NCBI GenBank assembly: GCA_016287875.1
Contig: JAEEXQ010000012.1
Location: forward strand, 1-45,864
Origin: Bacteroidales bacterium
Lineage (GTDB): Bacteria > Bacteroidota > Bacteroidia > Bacteroidales > UBA932
Reading direction: 5' to 3'
Length of the DNA: 45,864 nucleotides
Position numbers and translations under genes: made by a program. Positions 33,689-41,779 of this stretch are shown here, piece by piece. Numbering within the stretch: position 1 is the stretch's first letter; each line of letters starts with the position of its first letter. The notes beneath the pieces were generated by a model. It was not told the DNA's origin, made no database searches, and worked only from the letters and a program-made list of their open reading frames with translations.

Positions 33689-33695
33689 TCCTCCT
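33689..33695 (-). promoter_or_regulatory. Shine-Dalgarno sequence of rpmD
   Basis: AGGAGGA on the minus strand ends 6 bases before the rpmD ATG. Confidence 0.6.
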
Positions 33696-34212
33696 ATCCG
33701 TTAAAAACTTTACTCATAGGAATACCGCGCAGCCCTGCTACGGTGTAAGCGTCGCGCATCTCGGTGAGAGCGGACACGGTGGCCTTCACAAGGTTGTGAG
33801 GGTTGGAAGAGCCCTTGCTCTTCGCAAGCACGTTCTGGATGCCGGCGCTCTCGAAAACGGCACGCATAGCACCGCCGGCCTTTACACCGGTACCGGGAGC
33901 TGCGGGCTTCATGAACACCTTAGCACCACCGAAAGCGGCTTCCTGCTCGTGAGGGATGGTGGTGTTGATGACGGGAACCTTTACGAGGTTCTTCTTTGCA
34001 TCCTCCACACCCTTTGCAATAGCTGCAGTGACTTCGTTGGCTTTTCCAAGACCATAGCCTACAACGCCGTTTTCGTCACCCACGACTACGATAGCAGCAA
34101 AGCGGAAGTGACGACCACCCTTAGTGACCTTGGTCACACGCTGGATGGCTACGAGCCTGTCCTTCAGTTCGAGGTCAGACGTCTTTACTCTTTTAACATT
34201 TGTATTTGCCAT
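33694..34212 (-). CDS. rpsE: Small ribosomal subunit protein uS5
   Basis: The 172-residue protein has the N-terminal dsRBD-like domain (about 10-75: [39 protein letters not shown]) and the C-terminal domain with [20 protein letters not shown] (about 105-124). It contributes to decoding accuracy near the mRNA entrance. Its last codons overlap the Shine-Dalgarno sequence of rpmD. Confidence 0.97.
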   Translation of the reverse strand: MANTNVKRVKTSDLELKDRLVAIQRVTKVTKGGRHFRFAAIVVVGDENGVVGYGLGKANEVTAAIAKGVEDAKKNLVKVPVINTTIPHEQEAAFGGAKVFMKPAAPGTGVKAGGAMRAVFESAGIQNVLAKSKGSSNPHNLVKATVSALTEMRDAYTVAGLRGIPMSKVFNG

Positions 34213-34223
34213 AGTCTTTCCTA

Positions 34224-34586
34224 TTAGAATACGAGGCCGCCTTCGCGTGCGGCATCAGCCAAACTTTTAACACGTCCGTGGAAGAGATAACCTCCGCGGT
34301 CGAAACATACGGTGCTCACACCGGCGGCGAGGGCGCGCTCGGCGACGGCCTTGCCTACGATGGCAGCGGCCTCGATGCCGGACTTACCCTTGCACTCTGC
34401 GGCAAGAGCCTTATCGTTGGATGCGGCTGCGGCAAGGGTCTTGCCGGCCTCATCGTCGATTACCTGAGCATAAATCTGCTTGTTGCTTCTGAAGACTACA
34501 AGACGAGGGCGCTCGGGAGTGCCGCTGACGTGCTTGCGGATACGGTAGTGAATCCTTTTTCTTCTTGCTATTCTACTTAATGCCAT
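34224..34586 (-). CDS. rplR: Large ribosomal subunit protein uL18
   Basis: The 120-residue protein starts [20 protein letters not shown] and contains [21 protein letters not shown] and the closing [24 protein letters not shown]. It binds 5S rRNA in the central protuberance. AAAGGAGG at 34594-34602 precedes the start. Confidence 0.97.
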   Translation of the reverse strand: MALSRIARRKRIHYRIRKHVSGTPERPRLVVFRSNKQIYAQVIDDEAGKTLAAAASNDKALAAECKGKSGIEAAAIVGKAVAERALAAGVSTVCFDRGGYLFHGRVKSLADAAREGGLVF

Positions 34587-34593
34587 AATTCTG

Positions 34594-34602
34594 TCCTCCT
34601 TT
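34594..34602 (-). promoter_or_regulatory. Shine-Dalgarno sequence of rplR
   Basis: AAAGGAGGA on the minus strand ends 7 bases before the rplR ATG and overlaps the rplF stop codon. Confidence 0.6.
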
Positions 34603-35161
34603 ATTTAGCAGCAGCAGTCTTGCCTGCCTTGCGACGAAGTTGTTCACCAACGAACTTGATACCCTTGCCCTTGTAAGGTTCAGGCTTGCGGAATGAGCGG
34701 ATCTTGGCGGCAACCTGGCCAACAAGCTGCTTGTCGCAGCTCTTGAGCACCAGCTTGGGAGTCTCACCCTTCTTGATTTCGGGGACCTCGGCCTTCACCT
34801 CTGCAGGAAGCATAAGGTGGATGTCGTGGGAGTAACCAAGAGAGAAGATAAGAAGCTGGCCCTGGGCGGCTACGCGGTAACCGACACCGACGAGCTCCTG
34901 CTTGATAGTGAATCCTTCACTTACGCCGACGACCATGTTGTGCACCAGGGCGCGGTAGAGACCGTGCATGCTGCGGTGACGGGGCTGGTCCGTCGGGCGG
35001 GTGAATTTAATCTCGTTGTCCTCGATGGTGACGGTGATGTCCGGATCTACTTTCTGGCTCATCTCACCAAGAGGTCCTTTAACCTTCACAACGTTGCCGT
35101 CGAGGAGCTGGACGCTCACCCCGGCCGGAAGGTTTACAGGTAATTTACCAATTCGTGACAT
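34601..35161 (-). CDS. rplF: Large ribosomal subunit protein uL6
   Basis: The 186-residue protein starts [20 protein letters not shown] and has two homologous domains, the second with [24 protein letters not shown] and the C-terminal [14 protein letters not shown]. It lies near the GTPase-associated centre. The stop is within the Shine-Dalgarno region of rplR. Confidence 0.97.
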   Translation of the reverse strand: MSRIGKLPVNLPAGVSVQLLDGNVVKVKGPLGEMSQKVDPDITVTIEDNEIKFTRPTDQPRHRSMHGLYRALVHNMVVGVSEGFTIKQELVGVGYRVAAQGQLLIFSLGYSHDIHLMLPAEVKAEVPEIKKGETPKLVLKSCDKQLVGQVAAKIRSFRKPEPYKGKGIKFVGEQLRRKAGKTAAAK

Positions 35162-35179
35162 TTGATCTATTCTTTAATA

Positions 35180-35575
35180 TTAATATACGTAGCATATAAC
35201 TTCGCCGCCCACGCCGAGCTCCTTGGCTTCCTTATCGGTGACAAGGCCTTTGGAGGTGGAGATGATAGCGATTCCGAGTCCGTTCAGGACGCGAGGCATG
35301 TTCTCCACGTCGGTGTACTGCCTGAGGCCGGGGGTGCTGACGCGCTCGATCTTCTTGATAGCGGGCATCTTGGTCTCGGGGTGATATTTGAGAGCGATCT
35401 TGATGGTGTTGTAAGGGGTTCCCTCGACTACCTTGTAGCTGAGGATGTATCCTTTCTCGCACAGGATCTTGGTGAGAGCCTCCTTCATCTTGGAAGAAGG
35501 GATCTCGACGACCTTCTTGCCTGCAAGATAGGCGTTACGGATCCTGGTGAGGAAATCTGCGATGGGATCAGTCAT
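35180..35575 (-). CDS. rpsH: Small ribosomal subunit protein uS8
   Basis: The 131-residue protein starts MTDPIADFLTRIRNAYLAGK and ends with GLGIAIISTSKGLVTDKEAKELGVGGEVICYVY, a full-length S8. In other bacteria S8 represses the spc operon; no S8-binding helix was looked for in detail here. It follows rpsN by 21 bp. Confidence 0.97.
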   Translation of the reverse strand: MTDPIADFLTRIRNAYLAGKKVVEIPSSKMKEALTKILCEKGYILSYKVVEGTPYNTIKIALKYHPETKMPAIKKIERVSTPGLRQYTDVENMPRVLNGLGIAIISTSKGLVTDKEAKELGVGGEVICYVY

Positions 35576-35596
35576 ATCGTTAATCTTTTAATTATT

Positions 35597-35866
35597 CTAC
35601 CAACTTGCCTTCTTTACACCCGGGATGAGACCGTTGCTGGCCATCTCGCGGAACTGGATACGGCTGAGGCCGAAGGCACGCATGTATCCTTTAGGACGTC
35701 CGGTAAGAGAGCAGCGGTTGTGAAGACGTACGGGAGAAGCGTTCTTGGGGAGCTTGTCAAGGGCGGCGTAGTCGCCGGCTTCCTTGAGAGCCTTCCTCTT
35801 CTCGGCATATTTAGCAACCAGTTTCGCGCGCTTAACTTCGCGGGCTTTCATAGATTCTTTTGCCAT
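35597..35866 (-). CDS. rpsN: Small ribosomal subunit protein uS14
   Basis: The 89-residue protein [20 protein letters not shown] is the long, non-zinc form and ends in the conserved [43 protein letters not shown]. No CxxC pair is present, so it should not depend on zinc. It follows rplE by 5 bp. Confidence 0.97.
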   Translation of the reverse strand: MAKESMKAREVKRAKLVAKYAEKRKALKEAGDYAALDKLPKNASPVRLHNRCSLTGRPKGYMRAFGLSRIQFREMASNGLIPGVKKASW

Positions 35867-35871
35867 ATCTC

Positions 35872-36465
35872 TTAGTTGTTATTTTTCTTGAAAGGCAGAC
35901 CGAACTCGGTGAGGAGAGCCTTGCACTCCTCGTCGGATTTGGCTGTGGTGACGAAAGTGATCTCCATGCCGTGGATGCGGGGGTTCTTGTCGATGTCGAT
36001 CTCAGGGAAGATAAGCTGCTCCTTGATACCGAGGGTATAGTTGCCACGACCGTCCATGTTGCCGGATATACCGTTGAAGTCACGGATACGGGGGAGGGTG
36101 ACACGGATGAGCTTCTCGAGGAACTCGTACATCTTGACGTCGCGAAGGGTGACCTTGCAACCTACAGGCATTCCTTTACGGAGCTTGAAGTTGGAGATGT
36201 CCTTGCGGGAGATGGTGATGACAGCCTTCTGGCCGGTGATGAGGGAGAGCTCTTCGGCTGCATCCTCGACAAGTTTCTTGTCCTGGGTTGCGTCGCCGAC
36301 ACCTTCGTTGATGGTAATCTTGACGAGGCGGGGAGCTTCCATGATGGTGTTATAGGAGAACTGCTTGACGAGCTTGTCGGCGATCTCCTCCTTATAGGCT
36401 TTCTTCAGAGCAGGAACGTAACCCTTGGGGGCCTTCTGCTGATCTGCTGTTGCTTTCTTTGCCAT
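35872..36465 (-). CDS. rplE: Large ribosomal subunit protein uL5
   Basis: The 197-residue protein has an N-terminal extension ([15 protein letters not shown], about 14 residues) before the conserved [13 protein letters not shown]. The core has [26 protein letters not shown] and the C-terminal [17 protein letters not shown]. It binds 5S rRNA and contacts the P-site tRNA. It follows rplX by 2 bp. Confidence 0.97.
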   Translation of the reverse strand: MAKKATADQQKAPKGYVPALKKAYKEEIADKLVKQFSYNTIMEAPRLVKITINEGVGDATQDKKLVEDAAEELSLITGQKAVITISRKDISNFKLRKGMPVGCKVTLRDVKMYEFLEKLIRVTLPRIRDFNGISGNMDGRGNYTLGIKEQLIFPEIDIDKNPRIHGMEITFVTTAKSDEECKALLTEFGLPFKKNNN

Positions 36466-36467
36466 AA

Positions 36468-36785
36468 TTACTTAATCTCCTGTCCTGATTTTTTAGCTAC
36501 GCGGACCTTCTTGCCGTCCTCGACCTTGAATCCTACGCGGGTAGGCTTCGAAGAAGCGGGATCGATGAGGTTCACGTTGGAAATATGGATAGCGGCCTCC
36601 TGCTTGATGATTCCACCCTGAGGCTGCTTGGAATTGGGTTTCGTGTGCTTGCTGACGAGGTTTACACCTTCGACGATCACGCGGTCCTTCTCAGTGAGTA
36701 CGGAAAGGACCTTGCCGGTCTTTCCCTTGTCGTTACCGGCATTTACATACACGGTGTCACCTTTCTTTATCTTGAGCTTTTTCAT
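36468..36785 (-). CDS. rplX: Large ribosomal subunit protein uL24
   Basis: The 105-residue protein begins [21 protein letters not shown] with the KOW motif and ends [26 protein letters not shown]. It is an assembly initiator of the 50S subunit. It lies between rplN and rplE. Confidence 0.97.
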   Translation of the reverse strand: MKKLKIKKGDTVYVNAGNDKGKTGKVLSVLTEKDRVIVEGVNLVSKHTKPNSKQPQGGIIKQEAAIHISNVNLIDPASSKPTRVGFKVEDGKKVRVAKKSGQEIK

Positions 36786-36797
36786 AATCTTGATTTA

Positions 36798-37163
36798 TTA
36801 AAGGACTTCCGGTGCCAGTGAAACGATCTTCATATAGTTCTCGCGGAGCTCCCTGGCGACGGGGCCGAAAATACGGGTTCCGCGGAGTTCGCCTGCATTG
36901 TTCAGGAGAACGCATGCGTTGTCGTCGAAACGGATGTAACTTCCGTCGGCGCGGCGGATTTCTTTCTTGGTGCGGACTACGACAGCCCTGGAGACTGTAC
37001 CCTTCTTGGCGTCACCGCCAGGAATCGCACTCTTCACTGCGACGACGATGGTGTCGCCGACGGTGGCATAACGATGGTGGGTACCGCCAAGTACGCGGAT
37101 GCAAAGGACTTCCTTAGCACCGCTGTTGTCGGCCACCTGTAGACGTGTTTCCTGCTGTATCAT
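36798..37163 (-). CDS. rplN: Large ribosomal subunit protein uL14
   Basis: The 121-residue protein begins [20 protein letters not shown] and contains [19 protein letters not shown] and [28 protein letters not shown], the full-length family pattern. It forms part of the intersubunit bridge B8. It follows rpsQ by 2 bp. Confidence 0.97.
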   Translation of the reverse strand: MIQQETRLQVADNSGAKEVLCIRVLGGTHHRYATVGDTIVVAVKSAIPGGDAKKGTVSRAVVVRTKKEIRRADGSYIRFDDNACVLLNNAGELRGTRIFGPVARELRENYMKIVSLAPEVL

Positions 37164-37165
37164 AA

Positions 37166-37420
37166 CTACTTAGCTTTTTCTACGATTTTTTCTACTCTCC
37201 AGTTCTTGGTCTTGCTGAGGGGACGGGTCTCCATGATGAGGACGGTATCGCCCTCGCCGCACTCGTTCTTCTCGTCGTGAGCAACGAACTTTGTGGTCTT
37301 TTTAACGAACTTTCCGTATAAGGGATGCTTCTCTTTGCGTTCAACGGCAACGACGACGGTTTTGTCCATCTTGTTGCTGACCACTACGCCTTGTCTTTCC
37401 TTACGAAGATTTCTTTCCAT
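37166..37420 (-). CDS. rpsQ: Small ribosomal subunit protein uS17
   Basis: The 84-residue protein starts [20 protein letters not shown] and has the OB-fold segments [26 protein letters not shown] and [21 protein letters not shown]. It is the usual size for the family and lies between rpmC and rplN. Confidence 0.97.
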   Translation of the reverse strand: MERNLRKERQGVVVSNKMDKTVVVAVERKEKHPLYGKFVKKTTKFVAHDEKNECGEGDTVLIMETRPLSKTKNWRVEKIVEKAK

Positions 37421-37435
37421 AAGTCTTGCTGTGAT

Positions 37436-37630
37436 TTAGTTCTGTTTTTCTTTTTCAGCGAGGATAGTGATCATAAGAGCGATATCCTTGCGGAGCTTCT
37501 TGAATTTGGAAGTGTCCTCCAATGGAGAAATGGCGTGATTGATCTTCATTGTGTCGAGATTACCTTTCTCGATCTGGATGCGGTCGCGCAGGTCTGCTAC
37601 AGACATTTCGCGTGCTTCTGCTGCTTTCAT
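37436..37630 (-). CDS. rpmC: Large ribosomal subunit protein uL29
   Basis: The 64-residue, two-helix protein MKAAEAREMSVADLRDRIQI ends ISPLEDTSKFKKLRKDIALMITILAEKEKQN. It lies at the polypeptide exit and binds trigger factor or SRP neighbours. It lies 20 bp after rplP. Confidence 0.95.
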   Translation of the reverse strand: MKAAEAREMSVADLRDRIQIEKGNLDTMKINHAISPLEDTSKFKKLRKDIALMITILAEKEKQN

Positions 37631-37650
37631 TGTTCTACTTCTCCATTAAA

Positions 37651-38070
37651 TTATTCCACATAATCCCTGCGGACGATGAATTTGGTCGCGACGGGGAGCT
37701 TGTTGGCGCCGAGACGCATTGCCTCTTTGGCGATCTCGAGGGAGACACCCTCGGCCTCGAAAATGATACGGCCGGGCGTGATGGGAGCGACGAATCCGTA
37801 AGGATCGCCCTTACCCTTACCCATACGAGTATCGAGAGGTTTCTTGGTAACCGGCTTCACGGGGAATACCCTGATCCAGAGCTGACCCTCACGGTTCATC
37901 TTACGGGTGATAGCCTGGCGGGCTGCCTCAATCTGCTGAGCGGTGAGCCAGCAGTTCTCAAGGTTCTTGAGACCGAAGGAACCGAATGCAAGCTGATTGC
38001 CGCGCTGGGCCATGCCCTTCATACGGTTCTTCTGTTCCCTTCTGTACTTTGTTCTCTTAGGCTGTAACAT
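37651..38070 (-). CDS. rplP: Large ribosomal subunit protein uL16, first gene of the operon here
   Basis: The 139-residue protein starts [20 protein letters not shown], the family start, and contains [22 protein letters not shown] and [24 protein letters not shown] at 38070 is preferred; a longer open frame upstream is not supported. In other Bacteroidetes rplP follows rpsC within a longer S10-spc run; here it is preceded only by a 90-bp leader, and rpsC, rplV and the rest are absent. Confidence 0.96.
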   Translation of the reverse strand: MLQPKRTKYRREQKNRMKGMAQRGNQLAFGSFGLKNLENCWLTAQQIEAARQAITRKMNREGQLWIRVFPVKPVTKKPLDTRMGKGKGDPYGFVAPITPGRIIFEAEGVSLEIAKEAMRLGANKLPVATKFIVRRDYVE

Positions 38071-38159
38071 TGTAATATTACTTAAATTAAAACTAAAAAT
38101 TCTCGTTAAATCCTTGATAATCAGCGATATACGCAATTACAGGGCGGATTTTTGGGATG

Positions 38160-38167
38160 CAAAGTTA
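38160..38167 (-). promoter_or_regulatory. -7 box of the rplP-rplQ operon
   Basis: TAACTTTG on the minus strand matches TAnnTTTG. A TTG at 38187-38189 lies 19 bases upstream, as expected for the -33 element. The leader before rplP would be about 85 bases, enough for a control structure, but none was identified. Confidence 0.65.
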
Positions 38168-38288
38168 GTAAAAATTTCTTTACGCGCAATGACTTTTGCA
38201 AAAAATTTTGGCATTTTCGACACAAAAAATCTATAGTCAACTCTTTGATTTTTCAGCGACTTACAAATCTGGACAAAAAAAATTTTGT

Positions 38289-38296
38289 TACCTTTG
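38289..38296 (+). promoter_or_regulatory. -7 box for the DUF4294 gene
   Basis: TACCTTTG on the plus strand matches TAnnTTTG and ends 5 bases before the GTG at 38302, so the transcript would be leaderless. Confidence 0.6.
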
Positions 38297-38301
38297 CGAC
38301 C

Positions 38302-39069
38302 GTGAAAAAAATAGCGCTCGCCATACTATGTATCCTGGTTGTCCTGCCTCTTTCCGCACAACGCAAAAAGAAGGCGGAGCAATACCCTATGTACTACATA
38401 GTTGAAGAAAATGGCGACACCACCTTCGTGGACTCTCTCGACCCCGTGTGGGTATTCCCCAAGGGCGTGAAGATGAAAAAGGGCGACTGGAGGAAGCAAT
38501 ACAAGATGGTGTACAACTTCAACAAAGTATATCCCTACGCCCTTGCAGGCAGGAAAATGATGCACCAGGTGGACAGCGTCCTCGCCGCCGACGTCACCAA
38601 ACGCAGCCAGCGCAACGCCTACACCCACGACGTGATGATAGAATTGTTCTCGATCTTCGGGAGCGACATCAAGCATATGAGCATATCGCAAGGAGTAATG
38701 CTGATGAGGCTGGTGGACCGCGAATGCGGCATCCCTCCCTTCGACATAATCAAGGAATACCGCAGTTCCTTCTCGGCCAACTTCTGGCAATTCATCGCAA
38801 AGCTATTCGGTCAGAACCTCAAGAAGCGCTACGACCCCAAGGGGGAAGACGCCAAGCTGGAAGAACTTGTGGGGATATGGAACAAAGGCCACTGGGACTC
38901 GTTCTACTTCGCTATTTTCTGGGAATACCCCACCAAGACCGTCATCAAGAGAGACTACCTCAAAAGCACGGTTGCATCGCGCGAAAACCGCCGCAAACGC
39001 AGCGAAGAAGAAAAGGACCTGATGAAAAAGAGCCTCAAGGAAGCGAAGCAGATGCTGAAAGAGGATTAA
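38302..39069 (+). CDS. DUF4294 family protein, exported
   Basis: The 255-residue protein starts at GTG with a signal peptide (KKIALAILCILVVLPLSAQRKKK). The region about 30-205 fits DUF4294, a Bacteroidetes family without assigned function, including VYPYALAGRKMMHQVDS near 73-89 and QGVMLMRLVDRECGIPPFDIIKEYRSSFSANFWQFIAKLFG near 130-170. The C-terminal part (about 220-255) is a charged coiled-coil-like tail. GTG at 38302 was selected because it follows the promoter box and begins the signal peptide. It converges on lpxH with a 4-bp overlap. Confidence 0.75.
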   Translation: MKKIALAILCILVVLPLSAQRKKKAEQYPMYYIVEENGDTTFVDSLDPVWVFPKGVKMKKGDWRKQYKMVYNFNKVYPYALAGRKMMHQVDSVLAADVTKRSQRNAYTHDVMIELFSIFGSDIKHMSISQGVMLMRLVDRECGIPPFDIIKEYRSSFSANFWQFIAKLFGQNLKKRYDPKGEDAKLEELVGIWNKGHWDSFYFAIFWEYPTKTVIKRDYLKSTVASRENRRKRSEEEKDLMKKSLKEAKQMLKED

Positions 39070-39794
39070 CGGACGGTGAGATCTTTCCCGTCGAAGCAGG
39101 CAAAGTGCACGCCGCCTGCAATCCAGTCTTTAAGTACGATCAGGCGCCCGCCGGTAGGAAGGGCCATATCCACCGCATCGTGGAAGTGCCCGAAGATACA
39201 ATAGTCGGCAGGGCTTTCCTTGGTACTCTCGACGGCAAACTCGTAGAGGGGTTCGGCCTCCCCGCGGAACTTGTACCCCCCGTGCTTGCGGCGGTTGGAA
39301 TTGCTCCAGTCGGTGCCAAAGCGGAAGGCCAGCCAAGGGTGCAGGGCGCTGAAACAGCGCTGCAGGAAACGGTTGTGGAAGAGCCTGAGCATCACCCTGT
39401 ATCCGAATTTCGCCCCTCCCAGGGCATCACCGTGGCCCAGCAGGAAGTTCTTCCCGTCGATGCAGACCCGCTGCGGCTGGATTATCTTCTTTATGCCTAT
39501 GGATTCGAAGAAGGAGTAGCACCAGATATCGTGGTTCCCCGGCATGAAATACACTTCTATCCCCTCGGAAACCATCTGGATGAGCTCGCTGACCACGCGG
39601 ATTCCCTCGCGGGGGACGAGATCCCGGTATTCATACCAGAAATCCCATATATCTCCCAGAAGATAGACGGTACGAGTCTCGGGTGTGCGGATGCTGCGGA
39701 GCCACTGCACGAAGCGCTCCTCGCGCCCGGCGGGATCGTTGGCATCCAGCCCCAGGTGTATGTCCGCGACGAAATATGTATTCTTCCTGTCCAT
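39066..39794 (-). CDS. lpxH: UDP-2,3-diacylglucosamine diphosphatase LpxH-like
   Basis: The 242-residue protein is a cytoplasmic metallophosphoesterase with VADIHLGL near 8-15, LLGDIWDFWYE near 45, MPGNHDIW near 84, GHGDALGG near 119-126 and FGHFHDA near 200. These blocks match LpxH enzymes, which split UDP-2,3-diacylglucosamine to lipid X and UMP in lipid A synthesis. The gene follows uppP by 3 bp and belongs to the ftsX-DUF3098-uppP-lpxH run, an envelope-biogenesis unit. Confidence 0.85.
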   Translation of the reverse strand: MDRKNTYFVADIHLGLDANDPAGREERFVQWLRSIRTPETRTVYLLGDIWDFWYEYRDLVPREGIRVVSELIQMVSEGIEVYFMPGNHDIWCYSFFESIGIKKIIQPQRVCIDGKNFLLGHGDALGGAKFGYRVMLRLFHNRFLQRCFSALHPWLAFRFGTDWSNSNRRKHGGYKFRGEAEPLYEFAVESTKESPADYCIFGHFHDAVDMALPTGGRLIVLKDWIAGGVHFACFDGKDLTVR

Positions 39795-39797
39795 CCC

Positions 39798-40598
39798 TTA
39801 TGCGAATATCAGTACCAATATGCCGACGATGGCGCAGTAGAGCGCGAACCAGCTCAGCCGGGCCCGGCGCACCAGCGCTATCATCACCCGGCAGGCGAAG
39901 AGCCCGGAGAAGAACGCGGCGAGGAAGCCCACGGCAAGCGGCAGCATCCCTATGGAAGATGCAGCCATCTCCCCTCCCACCACATCCAGCAGGCTTTCAC
40001 CGAGTATGGGGATGAGTACCATCAGGAAGGAGAACTGGGCCATTACCTCGCGTTTTACCCCGCAGATAAGGCCGGTGGAAATGGTCGTGCCGGAGCGGGA
40101 GAGCCCGGGGATGACGGCCAGGGCCTGGCCTATGCCCACGGCGAAGGCCTGCCACCAATTGATGCCGTTGCGGGCGGAATTCTCTTCCTGGGCCTTCCTG
40201 GACGCTATGTCCGAGAAGAACAGCAGCAGGGCGGTAGCGATCAGCGCAAACCCCACCACCATCATCGAGGCGAAAAGGGCCTCGACCTGGTCCTTGAAGA
40301 ACATACCCACCACGAACACGGGTATCATCGACACCAATATCTTGAGGACATAGTCCGTCTCGTCGTTCATCCTGAAGCGGAAGAAGCCCCGGAGGAGCTT
40401 CCATATCTCCTTGCGGAACACCACTATGGTGCTGAGCACGGTTGCCGCGTGCACCGTCACTTCGAACACCAGGTCGCCCGAGGCCTCGACGCCGAGCAAC
40501 TCGCGACCTATCGTGAGATGTCCGCTGCTGCTGACCGGGAGGAACTCGGTAAGGCCTTGCAGAAGGCCCAGGATCAATGCTTCGAACCACTCCATCAC
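39798..40598 (-). CDS. uppP: Undecaprenyl-diphosphatase
   Basis: The 266-residue membrane protein has EFLPVSSSGHLTIG near 18-31 and PGLSRSGTTISTG near 163-175, the two signature blocks of UppP/BacA. It recycles undecaprenyl diphosphate on the outer face of the inner membrane and confers bacitracin tolerance. It overlaps the DUF3098 gene by 4 bp and precedes lpxH. Confidence 0.95.
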   Translation of the reverse strand: MMEWFEALILGLLQGLTEFLPVSSSGHLTIGRELLGVEASGDLVFEVTVHAATVLSTIVVFRKEIWKLLRGFFRFRMNDETDYVLKILVSMIPVFVVGMFFKDQVEALFASMMVVGFALIATALLLFFSDIASRKAQEENSARNGINWWQAFAVGIGQALAVIPGLSRSGTTISTGLICGVKREVMAQFSFLMVLIPILGESLLDVVGGEMAASSIGMLPLAVGFLAAFFSGLFACRVMIALVRRARLSWFALYCAIVGILVLIFA

Positions 40599-40813
40599 TT
40601 CTTCCTCATTATCGCTGCTATCACCACCACGATGCCCGCGACTATCACTATAGGAGCGGCCACCAGGCGGCGGAAGTTAAACATATCGTAGTTGAAAACC
40701 GCGGGGTCCGAAGAGCGCCCGCCCATCATAAGGATGAAGCCTGCGGCCATGACTATGACGCCTGCGATAAGTATCCTGAGACCTTTGGGGTCGATTGCCG
40801 GTTTATTGTCCAT
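40595..40813 (-). CDS. DUF3098 small membrane protein
   Basis: The 72-residue protein MDNKPAIDPKGLRILIAGVI has two membrane segments (about 12-30 and 50-68) and belongs to DUF3098, found between ftsX and uppP in Bacteroidetes. Function unknown. It ends 4 bp inside uppP and begins 1 bp after ftsX ends. Confidence 0.8.
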   Translation of the reverse strand: MDNKPAIDPKGLRILIAGVIVMAAGFILMMGGRSSDPAVFNYDMFNFRRLVAAPIVIVAGIVVVIAAIMRKK

Positions 40814-40814
40814 T

Positions 40815-41693
40815 CTAATAATATAAAGAATCTTCGCTTGCGAGAGCGAGCTTGTTGACGGTAAAATATGTGGCCACCACACAGATGAGCACTCCGCAGA
40901 CGAGCACGATAGCCGCGACCGCCGCCAGCACTCCGGTGGAGAAGACTGCGTAGATCTGGGGGAAAGAACGGCGCACCAGCAGCAGGGCCCCGGCGAGGAC
41001 GGCGCAGCTGAGCAGCGCGGAGACCAACCCCTGCACCACCGCAGCGCGCACGAAGGGCCTGCGGATGAATCCCCGGGTAGCACCCACCAGACGCATCGTA
41101 TGTATGGTGAAACGCCGGGCGAAGAGGCTCAGCCTGACGGTATTTCCTATGAGGATGAAGGAGATGAAAAGCAGCAGGGCGATGAAAATGCCCAGCACCA
41201 GGGATATCCCCGAGAGATTGCGGGTCAGATCCTCCACCAGCGACTGGCGGCTTTCCACCTCTTCGATTTCGGGGAAGGCCTGCAGTATGGGGATGATGCG
41301 CGCCAGGCTATCCGCGTGCACATAGTCGGCCCTGAGCCCTACGTTTATGGATACGGGGATGGGCGCTGTCTCGAAGACGGAGAGGAAATCCTCCCCCAGC
41401 ATCTCCTTGAGTTCCTTTTCGCCCTGGGCCTTGCCTATCATTTCCGTGCTGCGGACGAAGGGAAGGGAATCGATGCGGGCTGCGCAGGCGGCCGCCTGGG
41501 CCTCGGTGACGGGGGTGGCGCAGAGCAGGGAAATCTGTATGTTCTCCTTGAAATAGTTGCTCACCCTGCCGGCGTTGAGTATCAGGGCGGAGGCGACTCC
41601 TATCAGCAGCAGTACAAGGCTGATGCTGATGACGGATGACACGTAGGCCCCCGTCAGACGCCTTTTCATCTTTTTCTTTTCTCCCTTGGGCAT
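40815..41693 (-). CDS. ftsX: Cell division protein FtsX
   Basis: The 292-residue protein has four membrane segments (about 20-42, 165-190, 220-245 and 262-284) and a periplasmic loop (about 45-160). With the ATPase FtsE it regulates peptidoglycan hydrolases at the division site. The motif HTMRLVGATRGFIRRPF, typical of FtsX, is near 200. No ftsE is nearby. It has its own promoter (TATCTTTG on the minus strand at 41711-41718) in the gap shared with the next plus-strand gene. Confidence 0.93.
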   Translation of the reverse strand: MPKGEKKKMKRRLTGAYVSSVISISLVLLLIGVASALILNAGRVSNYFKENIQISLLCATPVTEAQAAACAARIDSLPFVRSTEMIGKAQGEKELKEMLGEDFLSVFETAPIPVSINVGLRADYVHADSLARIIPILQAFPEIEEVESRQSLVEDLTRNLSGISLVLGIFIALLLFISFILIGNTVRLSLFARRFTIHTMRLVGATRGFIRRPFVRAAVVQGLVSALLSCAVLAGALLLVRRSFPQIYAVFSTGVLAAVAAIVLVCGVLICVVATYFTVNKLALASEDSLYY

Positions 41694-41710
41694 AATAACG
41701 GAAATTGTCC

Positions 41711-41718
41711 CAAAGATA
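41711..41718 (-). promoter_or_regulatory. -7 box for ftsX
   Basis: TATCTTTG on the minus strand matches TAnnTTTG, 17 bases before the ftsX ATG, in the 86-bp divergent gap. Confidence 0.6.
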
Positions 41719-41749
41719 ATGAATAATCAATATTTCAAAAAAAAATTCG

Positions 41750-41757
41750 TACCTTTG
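41750..41757 (+). promoter_or_regulatory. -7 box for the glycogen-synthase-like operon
   Basis: TACCTTTG on the plus strand matches TAnnTTTG and ends 22 bases before the ATG at 41780. Confidence 0.6.
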
Positions 41758-41779
41758 TTAAAATCGAATCTAACACTAG

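Larger units (their letters stand above)
38071..38301. other. Divergent promoter region of rplP operon and DUF4294 gene
   Basis: These 231 bp are AT-rich and hold the divergent promoters of the rplP-rplQ operon and the DUF4294 gene. No gene and no rpsC remnant is seen. Confidence 0.7.
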
